Positions 30,591 to 43,800 are shown, counted from the stretch's first letter. The stretch: DNA of 64,000 bases from Oegoconia quadripuncta (GCA_949316235.1 OX438742.1:36896853-36960852); one strand, 5' to 3'. The notes: generated by a model from the sequence alone, not told the origin. Program-made: numbers and translations.

Positions 30591-31315
30591 AAATTGAGTG
30601 ACTGACACTATTTTGTCCAAAAAAATTTATATGTGGTCACATTTTCACGTTCCGTTTTGGAGCTGTAAAGAAAATCAGAATATGAATTAAGAGATATACA
30701 TATTTGTCATGGAATTTGTAGAAAAATATTACCTAACCTCGCTCTCATAACTATTTCTCCATGCGCTTCATATGCCTACAGCAGAATTTGTTTTAAATTA
30801 AATAATTAGCATGCCTCTTTTATAAAAATAAATTTCATAATCCTGACAGAAATAAAAATAGGTAAGTATTGTTGTGCCGTCCTCCTTCTACGGGCTTAGG
30901 ACCGACACATTCCATTGTCCAACTTGTAGTATAACACAGCACATCATGTGAATGGGTGGGTGTATTGGGTTTGGTATCCAGGTTGAAATGGGATGATCAT
31001 GAGACAAGGGCTTGTGCCGCGACCCAAATATTTCTCTTTGACTCGTTTCGGTGGCAGAGCTCAGGCTTTGTACCGTGAGCCATAAAGTATGATGTGTTGT
31101 GTTACATAGAATGTGGCGGAGTTACACAACTATACCAATCACCTTGTATTCACATGCAACATGTAAAATTGTAGGAATATTATCCTCGCTCTTACTTCCC
31201 TTTTTTCACATGCAATAAAACGTACATATATAAAAAAATATCATGTACACAAAGTGTACCTACACATCTATTTCTTTCGCATGCAACTAAATAAAAAAAA
31301 TAAAAAAAAAAATAA
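30591..31315. other. No gene seen
   Basis: Probably repeat-derived; a GC-richer patch at 30870-31100 (ccgtcctccttctacggg, gcttgtgccgcgacccaa) looks like a dispersed repeat I cannot name. Confidence 0.4.
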
Positions 31316-32028
31316 AAAAAAACTAAATGCATAAAATTTACTATTTACTTTACCAAATGTTAAACAACTGCCTACTGACATATTTGTACGAGGTGATAAA
31401 TTGGACCTTGTATACACTACTGTCTTTTTAGGACTGACATTGGATGCTAAGCTTCAGTGGGGGCCTCATATTGAGAAACTAGCGAAAAAGCTCGCTTCTG
31501 CAGCGTATGCAGTCCAAAAAATCAGTTTAACAGACATTCATACCGCAAGACTGGTTTACTTTATGACTTCTCAATACATTTATGAGAATTTGTTAAAAAT
31601 ATAACCTTATTCGCTAAAAATAGTGATAGGTACAATGTTAATACAAGGAATAAGAACCAGTTATCAGTTTATGCTAGCCGACTTCATAAAGTTAGTAAAT
31701 CGTTCAAAGGGCAATGTATACGCTTTTATAATAAGGTTCCAAAATTTGCCTTTAAATAAATTTAAGGCAATCATAAAACAGAAATTATTAGCAAAAGGCT
31801 ATTATAAAATCACTGACTATTTGAATGATAAGCAAGCATGGACATAGCTGTCTTATTATTCATATAATTATGAAATCACAAATTGTAACCCATAATCTGT
31901 TTAAAAGTTAAACGAGAGTTTCTTGCTCGTCCTTCTCTGGGGAGTCAGCTTTGTGAATGAGCCGTAAATTTAAATGTAATATTAATAGTGACGTTTTCAA
32001 GTGATAATTTTATCCTATGAAGTAAAAT
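31316..32028 (+). pseudogene. CR1-like LINE 3' fragment (deleted)
   Basis: KTKCIKF-like, LPNVKQ-like, TTVFLGLTLDAKLQWGPHIE and SAAYAVQKI match the C-terminal part of the CR1-like ORF2 at 38230-41010. A deletion then joins ARLVYF to SQYIYENL. The end NLPLNKFKAIIKQKLLAKGY and the shared 3' UTR (cttctctggggagtcagc, gtgacgttttcaagtgataa) follow. It is a close sister family of the full element. Its 3' end at 32028 abuts the copia fragment. Confidence 0.7.
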
Positions 32029-33255
32029 ATTGACTGCCTCAGCCCATACCCGTCTGCATAAACCTGCCTCTTCCAGCATTGTTCTAGCTTCTTCAGTGAT
32101 AGTTCTGTTAGCTCGTTCTGTCACCCCATTTTGTTCGGGTGTATATTCCACTGTCAGTTGATGACGAATTTCCCTTGTCTTGCAGAACTCATCCATCTGC
32201 CTGTTAACAAACTCCTTGCCATTGTCGGATCTGATAATTTTCAGCTTATTTCCAGTTTGACGTTCCGTCATATTCACGAACTCCACAAACTTCTCAAACG
32301 CCTCTCCCTTGCTTTTCAAGAAGAAAAGAAATGTTTTCCTTGTGAGATCATCAATAAATGTGAGAAAATATAGGTAGCCTCCATACGACTTCTCACTAAT
32401 AGGACCACACACATCAGTGTGAACCAACCCTAGGACCTCACTTGCCCTATTGGCACCCGTTTTCTTGAATGGCTGTTTGGTCTGTTTCCCCATGACACAT
32501 GCTACACACTCTAGTTTAGAAGCTGTATGAGAAAAATTTACCCCTCGTGCCATTTTGTTTTTAAGTAATGTAAGGTTCCGTACCCCTAGGTGCCCCATTC
32601 GCGTGTGCCACAGTATCATCTGATCAGTAGCTGTTGCAGCTAACGCCACTTCCTGTGAACAGTATTGTAGCTTATAAACAACATTATCTACAGTACCTGC
32701 ATGCGAAACTTCACCAGTAACCTTATATCCATCTGCTCTCATTATCTTAAAGCCGGATTTGTCAAACACAACAACTAGATTTCTACGTACGATTGTACTC
32801 ACACTCAGTAGATTAGATGCTAATCTGGGTACATATAGGTAATACATGTCTTATTGAAATATCCATTTCCTCATTAACCACATTCCCAACAGCCTCACCA
32901 AATACCATTCCACCATTTGCACAAGCTAACTCAACTTGTTTATCTAAAGTTCTTAAAGTCCGTTAACCACTCTCTTCTATTAGTCATATGGTTAGATGCT
33001 CCTGAGTCAAGAATCCATTCTCCAGATCCTTGATTGCCTGCAGTTGCCATCGCCAAAGACGTCAAAGCATTCTTCTTTAGTTTCGGGTTCTTTGGACAAT
33101 CGTTCGCTTTATGAGGGCCATCACAGATGAAGCATTTTATTCGACATGATTTGTTCGTGCTTCTCTGCAGTCGCTTGTCCTTGTGACTTTTAAAATTAGC
33201 TTGCAGTGCATTCGTCGCTGTACTAGGACTTGCTTGATACGCATCTGGATATGAT
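32029..33255 (-). pseudogene. Copia retrotransposon fragment (Gag knuckle to integrase)
   Basis: Read from 33255 down: zinc knuckle CFICDGPHKANDC; protease WILDSGASNHMT; a frame break; VPRLASNLLSVS; GAG-pre-integrase LWHTRMGHLGVRNL with CVACVMGK; integrase core VHTDVCGPISEKS, FIDDLTRKT, IIRSDNGKEFVN and TPEQNGVTERANRTI with D, D and E present. The integrase stops abruptly at AEAVN where the CR1-like tail begins; no reverse transcriptase or LTR is present. The longest clean ORF is 31945-32847 but its last codons are the foreign tail. Confidence 0.82.
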
Positions 33256-34040
33256 CATGATATACATAGATACTCCATACTTTTTATTACCTACGCATTA
33301 ATAAATAAATATTCTATTATAAATCTTATAATTTAGATATAAATATCTTATACTTAACCACTTGTGCACCCGTCTGTACAAAACACGTATTATTCTGTAA
33401 TTTTTAGAAGGTTAGTATAATGTATTGCGCGGCCGCTTTTTTATAACATTTTAGATTTGGTCCGGTTACCTTGGTATAAAAACATTATTTTTTTCAATAA
33501 TCCTTGTATGGTGAAGGTTAAGTCGGCCCTAAGAAACATATGTAACAGCTGTCAGGCACATAACTGTAAAGTTGAGTTTGTAGGGGTATGTGAATTTAGA
33601 CAGCTGTCACTTTGCTAGAGAATCTTCTCACCCTAATCTCCGAAATATTCCCATCTTCTATTCTATCGTCTATTAATTAAAAAGTTTTACACTATATTTT
33701 TAGAATGATGGATATATATATACTGATATTTATTCACCTTGTGGATTGTTAAACCCACCCTGTACATGTATGTTGTGGTATTTAGATAATTGAATACAAG
33801 TATAAGTAGGCAAAGTTTTAATTATAAGTACATATAAGGATCCATCGTAGCTTATTTCAGGTGAAGACATACTATATATTTTTTACACTATGTGAGTGTC
33901 GAGCTTAAGTATAGACATTGAGTACTTGTCTCATGTGAAATAATGATGCTTCAAGGATCACAAGGTCAGGAAAAAAAGCACCATAAGAAAACCTGACCTT
34001 TTTCAAGAACATAAAATCAAATACACAGCCTAAAAAATAT
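33256..34040. other. No gene seen
   Basis: AT-rich noncoding DNA. At about 34045 tttattt on this strand gives a minus-strand AATAAA that could end the gene whose terminal exon is proposed at 34883-35047. Confidence 0.35.
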
Positions 34041-34882
34041 ATGTACATTTATTTAAGAAAATACAAATGATATGATATTTACAAATTAAGAAATACTTAT
34101 ATTAAATCAATCATAACACTTATTAAAATCACATAATACAAATATCTTAAAACTAATTAAAAAAGTAGATGGCCTCGTCAGCACTGCCCCTGCAAATCAA
34201 AAGTGGATTATTAGTAATCACCAAAACCATCCACAACAATGTAATCTCTCCTTGATAGCATCAACGGCTTTTTAGAGATGACCTACCCCAGTCTCACACT
34301 GGTGCCGCTTTATAGCTGAATATTACATCTTCTTTGTTCATTGTAATACAGAAAAGATATAATAAACTTTAAAACTATTTACAATTGGGGATTCAGAAGT
34401 TAATTGAGGGGGATGGGAGGAATGCTATCATTAAAGAGAAGTCAACCTCTTTCTCATACATACATAGGTTTGCTACATTTATCTCAAATGTGATAATCCT
34501 TATACATAAGGGTTAGTGTGTTATAAACATATTGCTTGTATCCAAATAATAAACTCATGTGGTATTAGATATAGACAAAATAGTAATCTAATAAACCAGA
34601 CAAAATAACCAATTTCTAGATGTAGGTCAAGTCTAAATGCAGCTTATTACTTTGTATGAAAAGTGATCATACTATTTAAGCATTATGTTCGGTCTGCTCT
34701 AATATTCTGAGTTTGTTTATAATCTATAAAAGTTTTTGGTATAAAGTGTTATCCTTTAGAGGTTGGTTCAATTCTTATAACGCGTCGGTAACCACATGCA
34801 CTGACCCTTTACGTTCTATTTACTCTCTTCCCGTTTTCATTCATCTTCTTAGAGAGTCGATGGCAAAAACATCACTGTCCCA

Positions 34883-35047
34883 TCATGGGCATTCATCACG
34901 CTTCCTAAGTCTTCCCAGAGTTATGGGGTGCGCTGGCGACCAAGTCGGGGTGTTAATGTAAGACGGGAGTAACGTCTCCCCGTCCCGTCTGAGCAGCGTA
35001 CACTCGTGTCCTAGGGCCTCAAGGAAAACGGGGTACATGGAGCGTAG
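34883..35047 (-). CDS. Possible terminal exon of an unidentified minus-strand gene
   Basis: After a good acceptor (minus strand ..atttatttttcag) one frame is open for 54 codons and ends in TGA: LRSMYPVFLEALGHEC, TLLRRDGETLLPSYINTP, TWSPAHPITLGRLRKRDECP. Composition is coding-like and GC-richer than its flanks. I do not recognise the protein. No partner exon was found up to 37.6 kb, so the rest may lie far away, or this may be a gene fragment. A chance ORF of 82 codons overlaps on the plus strand. Confidence 0.35.
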   Translation of the reverse strand, partial: LRSMYPVFLEALGHECTLLRRDGETLLPSYINTPTWSPAHPITLGRLRKRDECP

Positions 35048-35261
35048 CTGAAAAATAAATGTTTAACTATTTAGTATTTTGTTGTTTGGTTTATGTCGAT
35101 GATTCTTTAAACACTCTTACTTACCCATTGCAAATGCCAAATGTAAGTTTATATGTATATATATGTATAAACAAAGTCCAAAGTAAGCAAAAATGTACTA
35201 AATTATCAAACGCTCCAAAAACTGCAACAAACAATAATAATAATATTATCCGTTTTTTTTT

Positions 35262-35660
35262 CGTTTCATTCTCTCCTCTAGGAGAAGGCAAAGGGATCTA
35301 GCCCATAACAGCCATGTCTTATTTCTCTTATTTCTTCAGTTTGTAAGTCAGTCTCAGTCAAAACAAGTAATACGTCGTATACTTGGCGTATACAGAGTCT
35401 AGTCCAAGTCTAGTCACGGTCAAGTCATTCTTCAGTAAAGTGTCAGAATGCTTTACAAAAGATTTTGGCGGCTTCTTGTGGGAACCCGAAAGCTCCGTTA
35501 TGCACTTTAATTTACACTTCCCTTCACTTGTACACCATCACTAACGTTTGCTGCACAATATTCTGCCATTATTAAGCTTCAAAAGTCAGAATGCATAAAT
35601 TATAAGAATTATAAAGAAAAATGCTACTTCACTACGACATTTTCAATTTCAACTTAGGAA
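35262..35660 (+). repeat. Half copy of the foldback element at the window's right end
   Basis: It runs from tctctcctctaggaga through tcagtctcagtcaaaaca, ggcggcttcttgtgggaacc and cacttcccttcacttgtac to gaattataaagaaaaatgc. This matches the right arm at 63707-64000 and, in reverse, the left arm 63398-63664. Confidence 0.85.
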
Positions 35661-36949
35661 ATGTCGAAATCTAACAATTAGCTTTTTTAATTCAATTGAT
35701 AAATAAAATATAAATTAAGAATCTCCACACTATTGCGTAAAAAGGAACAATTGTGAGTATTGAATATGTGAGTGTTGCTAGTTAAGGATTTTTTTTACTA
35801 TAACGTATTTCATGGTTTATTAATGTTAACATAATACATTTGGGAAGAAGTATATATTACCAACCAACGTTCGTTCTTAGTAGAACAAGTGGCCTAAGTA
35901 TATTTTATTTTTAAGCTTTTCTTACGAAACTATTGTGTATTGGTCTAAATAAAAATTCGAAAATTATAAAACTTGTTTTAATCCTAAATCCTTAGATCTT
36001 TATTAGCTGCTACCTATTCTTAGTTTTACTCACAATTGGCTTAGTTTGCAAACATTTCTAAATATCCATTTACTTACATTTATAAGAAAAGATTGGATAT
36101 GTTTGCAAACTGAGTCATCTGTGAGAAGTAAGGTTTTATTTTTCACTATAGAATACTCTAATGCATCCTAAGTACGTATAGCACAATTAGTACCACCCGC
36201 CTAATACCAGAGGGCCGATCGAGTCCATTTTGACCTCCGACACAGAATAAGTAATAGTGCCTCTGAGGAGAGATTTTCACAGTAGAGACAGGCCTTCTTT
36301 TCCGGATGTATTATTCTACTCTTTGGACGAAAATATGGTAGTCAGTGTTGCCAGCATATAATTTCATAGGCCCCCAAACCATATTTCAAACCAGGTTTTG
36401 TTCTTTTCTAAAGTCCTAAATATGTGTGTCACACGTCTGTTAAAATAAGAGTTCAAGACTACATTTATTAATTTCAGTGACAACAAACTGGTACACAGAT
36501 GTATGGATCTGTGCGGTTGTCTTTTGACAGTTATGATACTGCCGCATTTATTGGTAATAATTGATTTCCATTATCAAAACCTTAAAACAACAATGAAAGT
36601 AATGCATTGCTTTACAGCGAAAAATTGGATGCTATCATCTACATAAATATTCTTGCGTCTTTTCACGTTGTCTAGTGAGATTTTTTCAATCATTTATTTT
36701 TTCTTCTGGAAAACGCCTCATTGGATAACGAAAATTTAACTAACTAATAAACCATTAGCAAGTTTATTATTATACATTTACTTCTCTGAGACATTTATAT
36801 ACACCGCTTTTTATAAGTTGTGGGTTGGTTGTTTGGGGTATATATTAGAATCGACCCCTATATTCCAAGCCAAAAAAGTCATAGACTAAGGTGAATAGGA
36901 GGAATAAAATTCCGCCAATGGGAATAAGAGATGAAACATTTCTGCCAAT
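35661..36949. other. No gene seen
   Basis: AT-rich. A short imperfect inverted repeat brackets 36040-36110 (gtttgcaaac near each end). A patch at 36180-36350 is GC-richer but has no exon signal I can defend. Confidence 0.4.
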
Positions 36950-37390
36950 ATGGCGGAACCCTAACAGCCAATAGGAAGAGGTCACGTGATAGTGGTCTTG
37001 GATTATCGGGTCGTACATTATCGGGCTGTACAATATCGACACGGGCAATAATCCACGACCAGGTACTTCAAGTATTGGTTGCGCATTATTGGCTGTACAT
37101 TATCGCCCCGAACAAAAAATGCTCAGCCAGGAATGCACAGCCCAATAATGTACGACCCGATAATTCGAGTCAGTGACTGGTCGCGAATTATTGGGTCGTA
37201 CATTATTTGGCTTCCAATTATTGGCTGTACATTCCCGGGCCGGGCATTCCCGGTACGGGGTGATAAACCGAAGCCAGTGAGGAATGTCCGACCCGATAAT
37301 TCAAGTACATGGTCGCCGATTATTGGCTGTACAATATCAGGCTGTGCATTACTGGTTGTGCGTTCCTTGGTCGTGCATTATACGGACTCA
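36950..37390. repeat. Fold-back cluster B of 14-15 bp units
   Basis: Same unit (attattgggtcgtac and its complement) and same loop (ttcaagtacatggtcgccg at 37299-37317) as cluster A. It has at least three loop-centred blocks, with variant loops at about 37063-37078 and 37162-37182. The block around 37290-37370 is nearly identical to 27820-27890. It ends about 290 bases before the start codon of the isomerase gene, so it may sit in or near that promoter. Confidence 0.8.
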
Positions 37391-37676
37391 GTTAGGTTAG
37401 GTCGGTCAGGTTTAGTTTAGGTTTTCCATATTTTTAAGTATTTATTAGAGTTGTTACATGACATGATAAATAAATGATAAACTGTGATCTCGACCCACAG
37501 ATAGATAGCAGTGTAATTGCGGTCTATTTGCGGTGTAATAGTGACGAATTGATGGTAACTGCTAGATAACAAACAACAAGTACTGTGATAAACTTATTCA
37601 TTTGTTTCACAATTGTTCCACACGATCAAATAGTAGTTGTTTCGTTTCGTTATTATTTTACGAAGTTCTATTGAAG

Positions 37677-37866
37677 ATGAAGTTCTGTGCGAATCTTGCT
37701 TTTATGTTCACGGAGGGGTCCACAATATTAGAAAGGTATGCTCTAGCAAAAGATGCTGGTTTTAAAGCAGTCGAAACTGGATTTCCGATGGGCCATACTT
37801 TAGATCAAGTCAGAGATGCGAAAAATAGAGCTGGGATTCAACAAGTCCTAATAAATCTTAAAACGG
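37677..37866 (+). CDS. Hyi: Hydroxypyruvate isomerase exon 1
   Basis: It starts at ATG 37677 in ttgaagatgaag; the upstream codons of the same frame do not look like this family. It encodes MKFCANLAFMFTEG to QQVLINLKT and ends in phase 1 before gtaagtc. Confidence 0.92.
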
Positions 37867-40800
37867 GTAAGTCAAGGAATTTGAAGTACCTAATATTGTA
37901 AATAAGTGTCCAAGAAACTGTGGAGGAAGCCAGTTCCTCTGTAGTGTGAGTATATAGTGATGATTGATTTCATTAGAGACCAGATCAAAATCAAAATCAA
38001 AATCAAAAATATTTTATTCAATGTAGGATACAAAAATATCACTTATTGAAAGTCAACATGCTATTTTTCTTTTTTTAACTACATCGCTTCACAAGGTGTT
38101 ATGGTTAGGGAGAAGAAGCGACAAGAAACTCCGCAACAACACATCTTTTCAACTAGTCTCCATCCTTACAACAATACTACATCTTATATTACATAATTAC
38201 AAAACAATAGCAATTAACATAACGACCAGCTAACACCAGACCTCCTTATCGCCTAAATAATCATCTATCCTGTAATAACCCTTCTTACACAGAGTTTCTT
38301 TAATGTGGCGTTTAAATTTCTGCTCTGTTAAGCTCAATACATGTTCTGGTATTTTATTGTAAAAGCGTATGCTGTGTCCCACAAAGGATGTGCTAACCTT
38401 GCTAAGTCTAAATTGTGGAATTTCAATTTTATTTTTGTTTCTAGTATTCAAATTATGATTATCAGAATGTTTGCGAAATAGGCATATATTTTTGCGTACA
38501 TACATTATACTGTCATATATATATTGGGATGCAACAGTTAAAATACTTATTTCTTTAAACAGATCTCTTAGAGAATCACGGCAGCGTAATTTATATATTG
38601 CTCTGATTGCTCTTTTTTGTAGAACAAATATTGTTTGAATATCTGCACCTCTACCCCACAGTAGTATACCATAAGACATAATGCTATGAAAGTAGCTAAA
38701 ATAAACGAGCCTCGCTGTTTTAATGTCAGTAAGTTGTCTAATCTTACGAACAGCATAAGCAGCTGAACTGAGCCTGCTCGCAAGTGTCTCAATATGCGAC
38801 CCCCACTGTAGTGTGGAGTCCAAAGTGATGCCAAGAAAAACAGTGTTCTCAACAAATTCCAATGGTTCACTATTCAACTTTAGGTTGTTTTCCCCCTGCC
38901 TTACATTAGGTAAGGAAAACTTAATACATTTGGTTTTCTTAGCATTTAGAACTAAATTATTCACTGTAAACCAGTTCGAAACCTGTGAAAGAGTATCGTT
39001 TACATCGTCAATATCATTCGACCCTCTCTTTATTTTGAATATAAATGAAGTGTCATCAGCAAACAACACAATATCAACCAGGTTCCGAACTAAATAAGGC
39101 AAGTCATTAATATAAACTAAAAACATAAAAGGACCTAGAATTGATCCTTGAGGCACTCCCATTTTCACAAAGGATCCTGAAGATTTTTCCAGATTTACTT
39201 GAACTTTTTGAATTCTATTTTCTAAATAAGAAGTTAATAAGTCGAGGGCTTTGCCGTGCACCCCATAATGTTCTAATTTAAATAAAAGCGTTTTGTGATC
39301 CACACAATCGAATGCTTTTGAAAGATCGCAAAACACACCGATTGCATCGCTGCGATCTTCCCAGGCATTATAAATATTTTTAATTAGAGTTACACCGGCA
39401 TCCGTTGTCGAGCGACCGTTAGTGAAGCCAAACTGTTTATCATGTAGTAGTCCATTTGTATTGAAATGACATAATATTTGACCCAGAATAAGTTTCTCAA
39501 AAATTTTACTAAGTACAGGTAGAATGGAGATGGGCCTGTAATTATTGAGATCGTTTTTACATCCTGATTTAAAAAGAGGTACAACCTTACTATGTTTCAT
39601 CAGTTCAGGAAAGACACCTTGATCAATACTCGCATTGAAAATGAAGGCTAAGTAAGGAGCGATCGTAGTGACAATATGACTCAACAGCTTTACCGACATG
39701 CCCCAGACATCTTCAGCTTTTTTTAACTTTAGCGTTTTGAAAGCCTTTATAACTTCGAGAGGGTCAACATACCTAAATTTAAGAATAGTGTGGCATTTTT
39801 TTACATTAGCTACCATCAATGATTTAGCAAGAATTGGTGATGAATCTAGTATTTCAGTAGTTTTGACTGGAATATTTACAAAAAAATTTTCAAAATGCTG
39901 AGCTACTTCTATATCGCGATTGATAATTCTATTATCAATTTTAATTGAATATCCATTGTCACGTTCTTTAACACATGACGTTTCCGTATTTATAACCTTC
40001 CAGACTGCTTTAATCTTATTATCAGCAATATTTACAATATTACTAATGTATCTGGACTTAGCAGTAATACAAACTTTTTTAAATATTTTTGAATAATTTT
40101 TAACAAATTCGCAGAACTCTAGGTCATCCTGCCTAATTGTCCTATCTTCATAGAGCTGAAACAACTTATCTCTACTTATTCGAATACCTTTCGTGGCCCA
40201 GTTACTGAATTTAAATTTATTGGTATTTTTAACTTTTTTAATTTGAAAGATCTGTTCAAACTCTTTATTCAAAACATTGAAGAAATCTGTATAAAATTTA
40301 TCACAGTCAATTGTTTCAGACGAAGGTAAAGGTAATTTATTTAGCAAAACTTCTTTATACATTTCTACTTTTTCTGCAGGTATAGGTCTAGTAATGAATT
40401 CTACTGTGGGATTGGATAACTTAATTAACGGAAAAGCAACAAGTTGCCCACAGTGATCAGACCTTAAACAGTTTAGTATAGACTGATCAATGAAATTACA
40501 GTTACAGAAAAAGTTATCTATGCAAGTGGCTGTAGATTCAGTGATTCTAGTAGACTCTAGGAATACGTTGTTTAAATTAAAAGACTTAAATAAACTTATT
40601 ATTCGAGTAGTTAACGACTTCTGCTCCAGCAAATCTACATTAAAATCACCACAGACTATAACTGACTTTGTCCCTCTAGTTACTAGTTTTAGCACATCTT
40701 CCATGACCGACTCAAACAAATTAAAATTGTAAACATAAGGAGGTCTGTAGACGCAAATAACAATGTAGTTCTCCAACTCCACAGATGAAAGTTCAATAGT

Positions 40801-43800
40801 ACATTCAATCGAAAGTGCAACAACATCTTTGCGTTCCTTCGCTGTTAAATTATTTTTAATTAAAATTAAAGAACCTCCATGTGTCTTAAACTGTCGATGG
40901 AATGAACTAATACAATAATAATTGTCATTTGAAATAATCATTTCGGTTTGTTTTAGCCAATGTTCAGTAATACATACAATATCGATGGTGTTGTGTTTCT
41001 CTAAAAACATCTCTATTTCTAGTTCTTTGCCAGAAAAGCACTGAATATTTTGATGAAATATTGTAAGTCGATTTGGCTTTTCCTTTGTCTTTTTACCTAG
41101 TTTAAATATCGAGACTGCTCTAAGTCTCTCGTCTCAACAGGAGTCACATCCCTATTATTATAAATAATAGGTGATTTGATACCCCTAGAAGGGCCCTCCA
41201 TTACAAAAAAGGATCTACCATTGACTGGTATCGTATAAATAGGTAAATTATAGGCTAACAACATAGCCAATTGTTTTATATAATATTTTGAAAGATATAG
41301 TTTATCTTTCGTTAAAACAAGATTCCTAATAAACTTATTAGTGTCAAAAAATTTAAATTTGTCATTATAGAATATCATATTAGTTTGTAACCTATTCAAA
41401 TTATGGATATAGTTATTTTCATCACTTGATAAGCAATGTGAATAACCAAAAGCACAAGTAATAATTTTTTTTACATTTAAAGACGCAAGGAATTCAAAAT
41501 TTGTTTTAACTTGTTTTTTTGAAACACCCAATCCATTACCAACTAATATTACAATACTACAGTTTTTGTCATAATCTGTAAAACTCTTCACACAATTAAA
41601 CACCTGTTGATATGAAGCACCTGGCATACACATATTAATGACTTTCTGCTCAGTGTTGAACTGCATAAAACTACCCAGATCTTTACCTATCCCATCAGAG
41701 AAGATGTATACTCTAGGTGTTGAGGCCTCAGGAGAAGTAGGCGAGTGACCTGGTATAGCGGACGGCTCCGGTACTGGTATGGGACCCGATGTAGGAGTAA
41801 ATCTCAGAGTACACGTGGGGTCCACTGCGGAGGCACATATGGATGCAAGCATGGGGTCATTAACAGTGTCTGCAACTTCTTTATCAGCTGGTGGATCTGC
41901 AGCTGAAGCACATAAAAAATTTAAAAAAGCCATTCATTTCACTTCCGTCAATCGCTAAATTTGATACCCTTGAATTAAATTTAAATAAAGGGTAAATTTG
42001 ATATGTTAGCACCCTTGAAGTAAATTATGGTAGCCCCATACATCTATCCATTAGATGTTTATCCCCTTATCCTTGCTTATGTAGTAAGTGAAGCATATTA
42101 TAAGTGCAGTATATATATATCTATTATATAATATCCTATCAGGTTATATTAAACATTACAATTTACTTTTGCTATTTAAATATTTATTCTATTTATATTA
42201 TATACCAGTAATAACATTTTAAATTGAAATAGATAAGATATATTAGGACCTTTCATTAAATTTTCTTATAAAATTTATAATATAAACAGACCTTGCTATT
42301 GCAGAGAGAGGCACAATTAAATTATAGACAAATAAAACAGAAGTGACAATATATTAATTTATATACACCGAGTGTGAGGTTTCACATTAACCTTTCGAGT
42401 TGGTTTAGTCAGACTATTGAACCCTACTATTACTTACTTCGTCATCATATCAGCCACCGGATTTTTTTTATCAATTTAATTACCTACTTGACGAAAACAT
42501 ATTAGGTACTTTTCCAATATCCAAACTGATTTATTTAGTACCTCAGTAAGCTTTACCTTGTAATTGTGTTTACTTTTCCAGGAGATGTAAGCAAAGGAGA
42601 GCTGGGTGTAACTGCAGTACCAGGGAAAGAAAATGAGTTCAAAGACAATTTGAAGGTTACCATAGATTATGCAAAAGCTGTTAGCGCTAAGAAAATTCAC
42701 ATTATGGCTGGCAAATTGGACACCATCACAACAGCAAACTGGGAGACTTATGAGAGGAATCTAAAGTATGCTGCTGAAGTGCTAGGAGCTGAGGATATAT
42801 TAGGTGTTATTGAGCCAATCAATCAGCATTCTGTTCCTAAATATTTCTTGAGCGATTATGGAAGGGGTTAGTAAAGAACAAGTTTTAAAAGATCTAAATC
42901 TCAAAGCTGCTAAAAACGACTGTGTCATATATTGGCCTTCGGGGGTACTTGAATAAAAAGCAGTCTGGTTTATGTCAGGTGAGTTAGCACATGTGCTCTC
43001 CCGTTTTCAAGGTATTTGGTGATACATAACAGTGGCGCAGTCGCAAATAGTGATCAAAAACGTGTTAATTTGTGTAATTAATATATATAGGGTGAAACAG
43101 TGTTAAAGTAAAAGTGTAAAATGGGCATTAAGTTTGGAGAATTTGAAGTGACACATGGCTGCTGGGAAAATTACATTACAAGGTTTTCTTTTTGTCTTCA
43201 AGCAAATGATATTGTGGAGGATGGTAAGAAGAAAGCAAATTTACTAGCTGTATGTGGGGCGGAATTATTTGATTTAATAACGTCTCTAATTGCTCCAACA
43301 CAAATAAGTGAGGTTACTTTTTCGACCATAGTAACTAAGTTAAGTGCGCATTTCCACCCAACCCCTAATGAGATTGTAGAATCATTCAAATTTCATACAA
43401 GAAATCAGGATGAAGGGGAAAAAATTAGAGACTATATTGCCATTTTAAGGAAATTATGCATTCATTGTAATTTCACTGATTTAGATCGAACCCTACGAGA
43501 CCGCTTGGTATGTGGGATTAGGGACAAGGAAATACAAAAGAACATGCTACAACATGTCAAATTAAGTTTTGAGCAGGCATGTGATATTGCTTTATCATAT
43601 GAGACCGCAAATACTGATGCCAGCTTTATCAGAGTAAGAGGCCCCGCTAAACCAAATTTAGATTTGGAAGTGCCCATGGAAGTGAATAAAATAACAAACC
43701 AAAAGTTGGATAAATCACCAGAAAAGACATGTTTACGATGTGGAAAACATCACAGGGGAGAGTGTAAGTTTCGATGGAGTAAATGTCACTATTGTGGAAA

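Larger units (their letters stand above)
37984..41970 (-). mobile_element. CR1-like non-LTR retrotransposon
   Basis: The minus strand carries two ORFs, a 3' UTR, and a terminal run of three to four attttg-type hexamers (37984-38010), a tail type of CR1/L2-group LINEs. ORF2 has endonuclease and reverse transcriptase and is unbroken. The 5' end is not sharply defined; ORF1 begins near 41933 and may be truncated. It lies in intron 1 of the isomerase gene, opposed to the gene's direction. Related fragments are at 31316-32028 and 62700-63070. Confidence 0.85.

Noticed and set aside
37388..37400. Telomere repeat (TTAGG)
   Set aside because: Only two adjacent copies near 37390; no array.
37079..37420. 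A 113-codon repetitive ORF in fold-back cluster B
   Set aside because: The repeats are DNA units read in one frame; units flip orientation and frames break, so no protein is selected.
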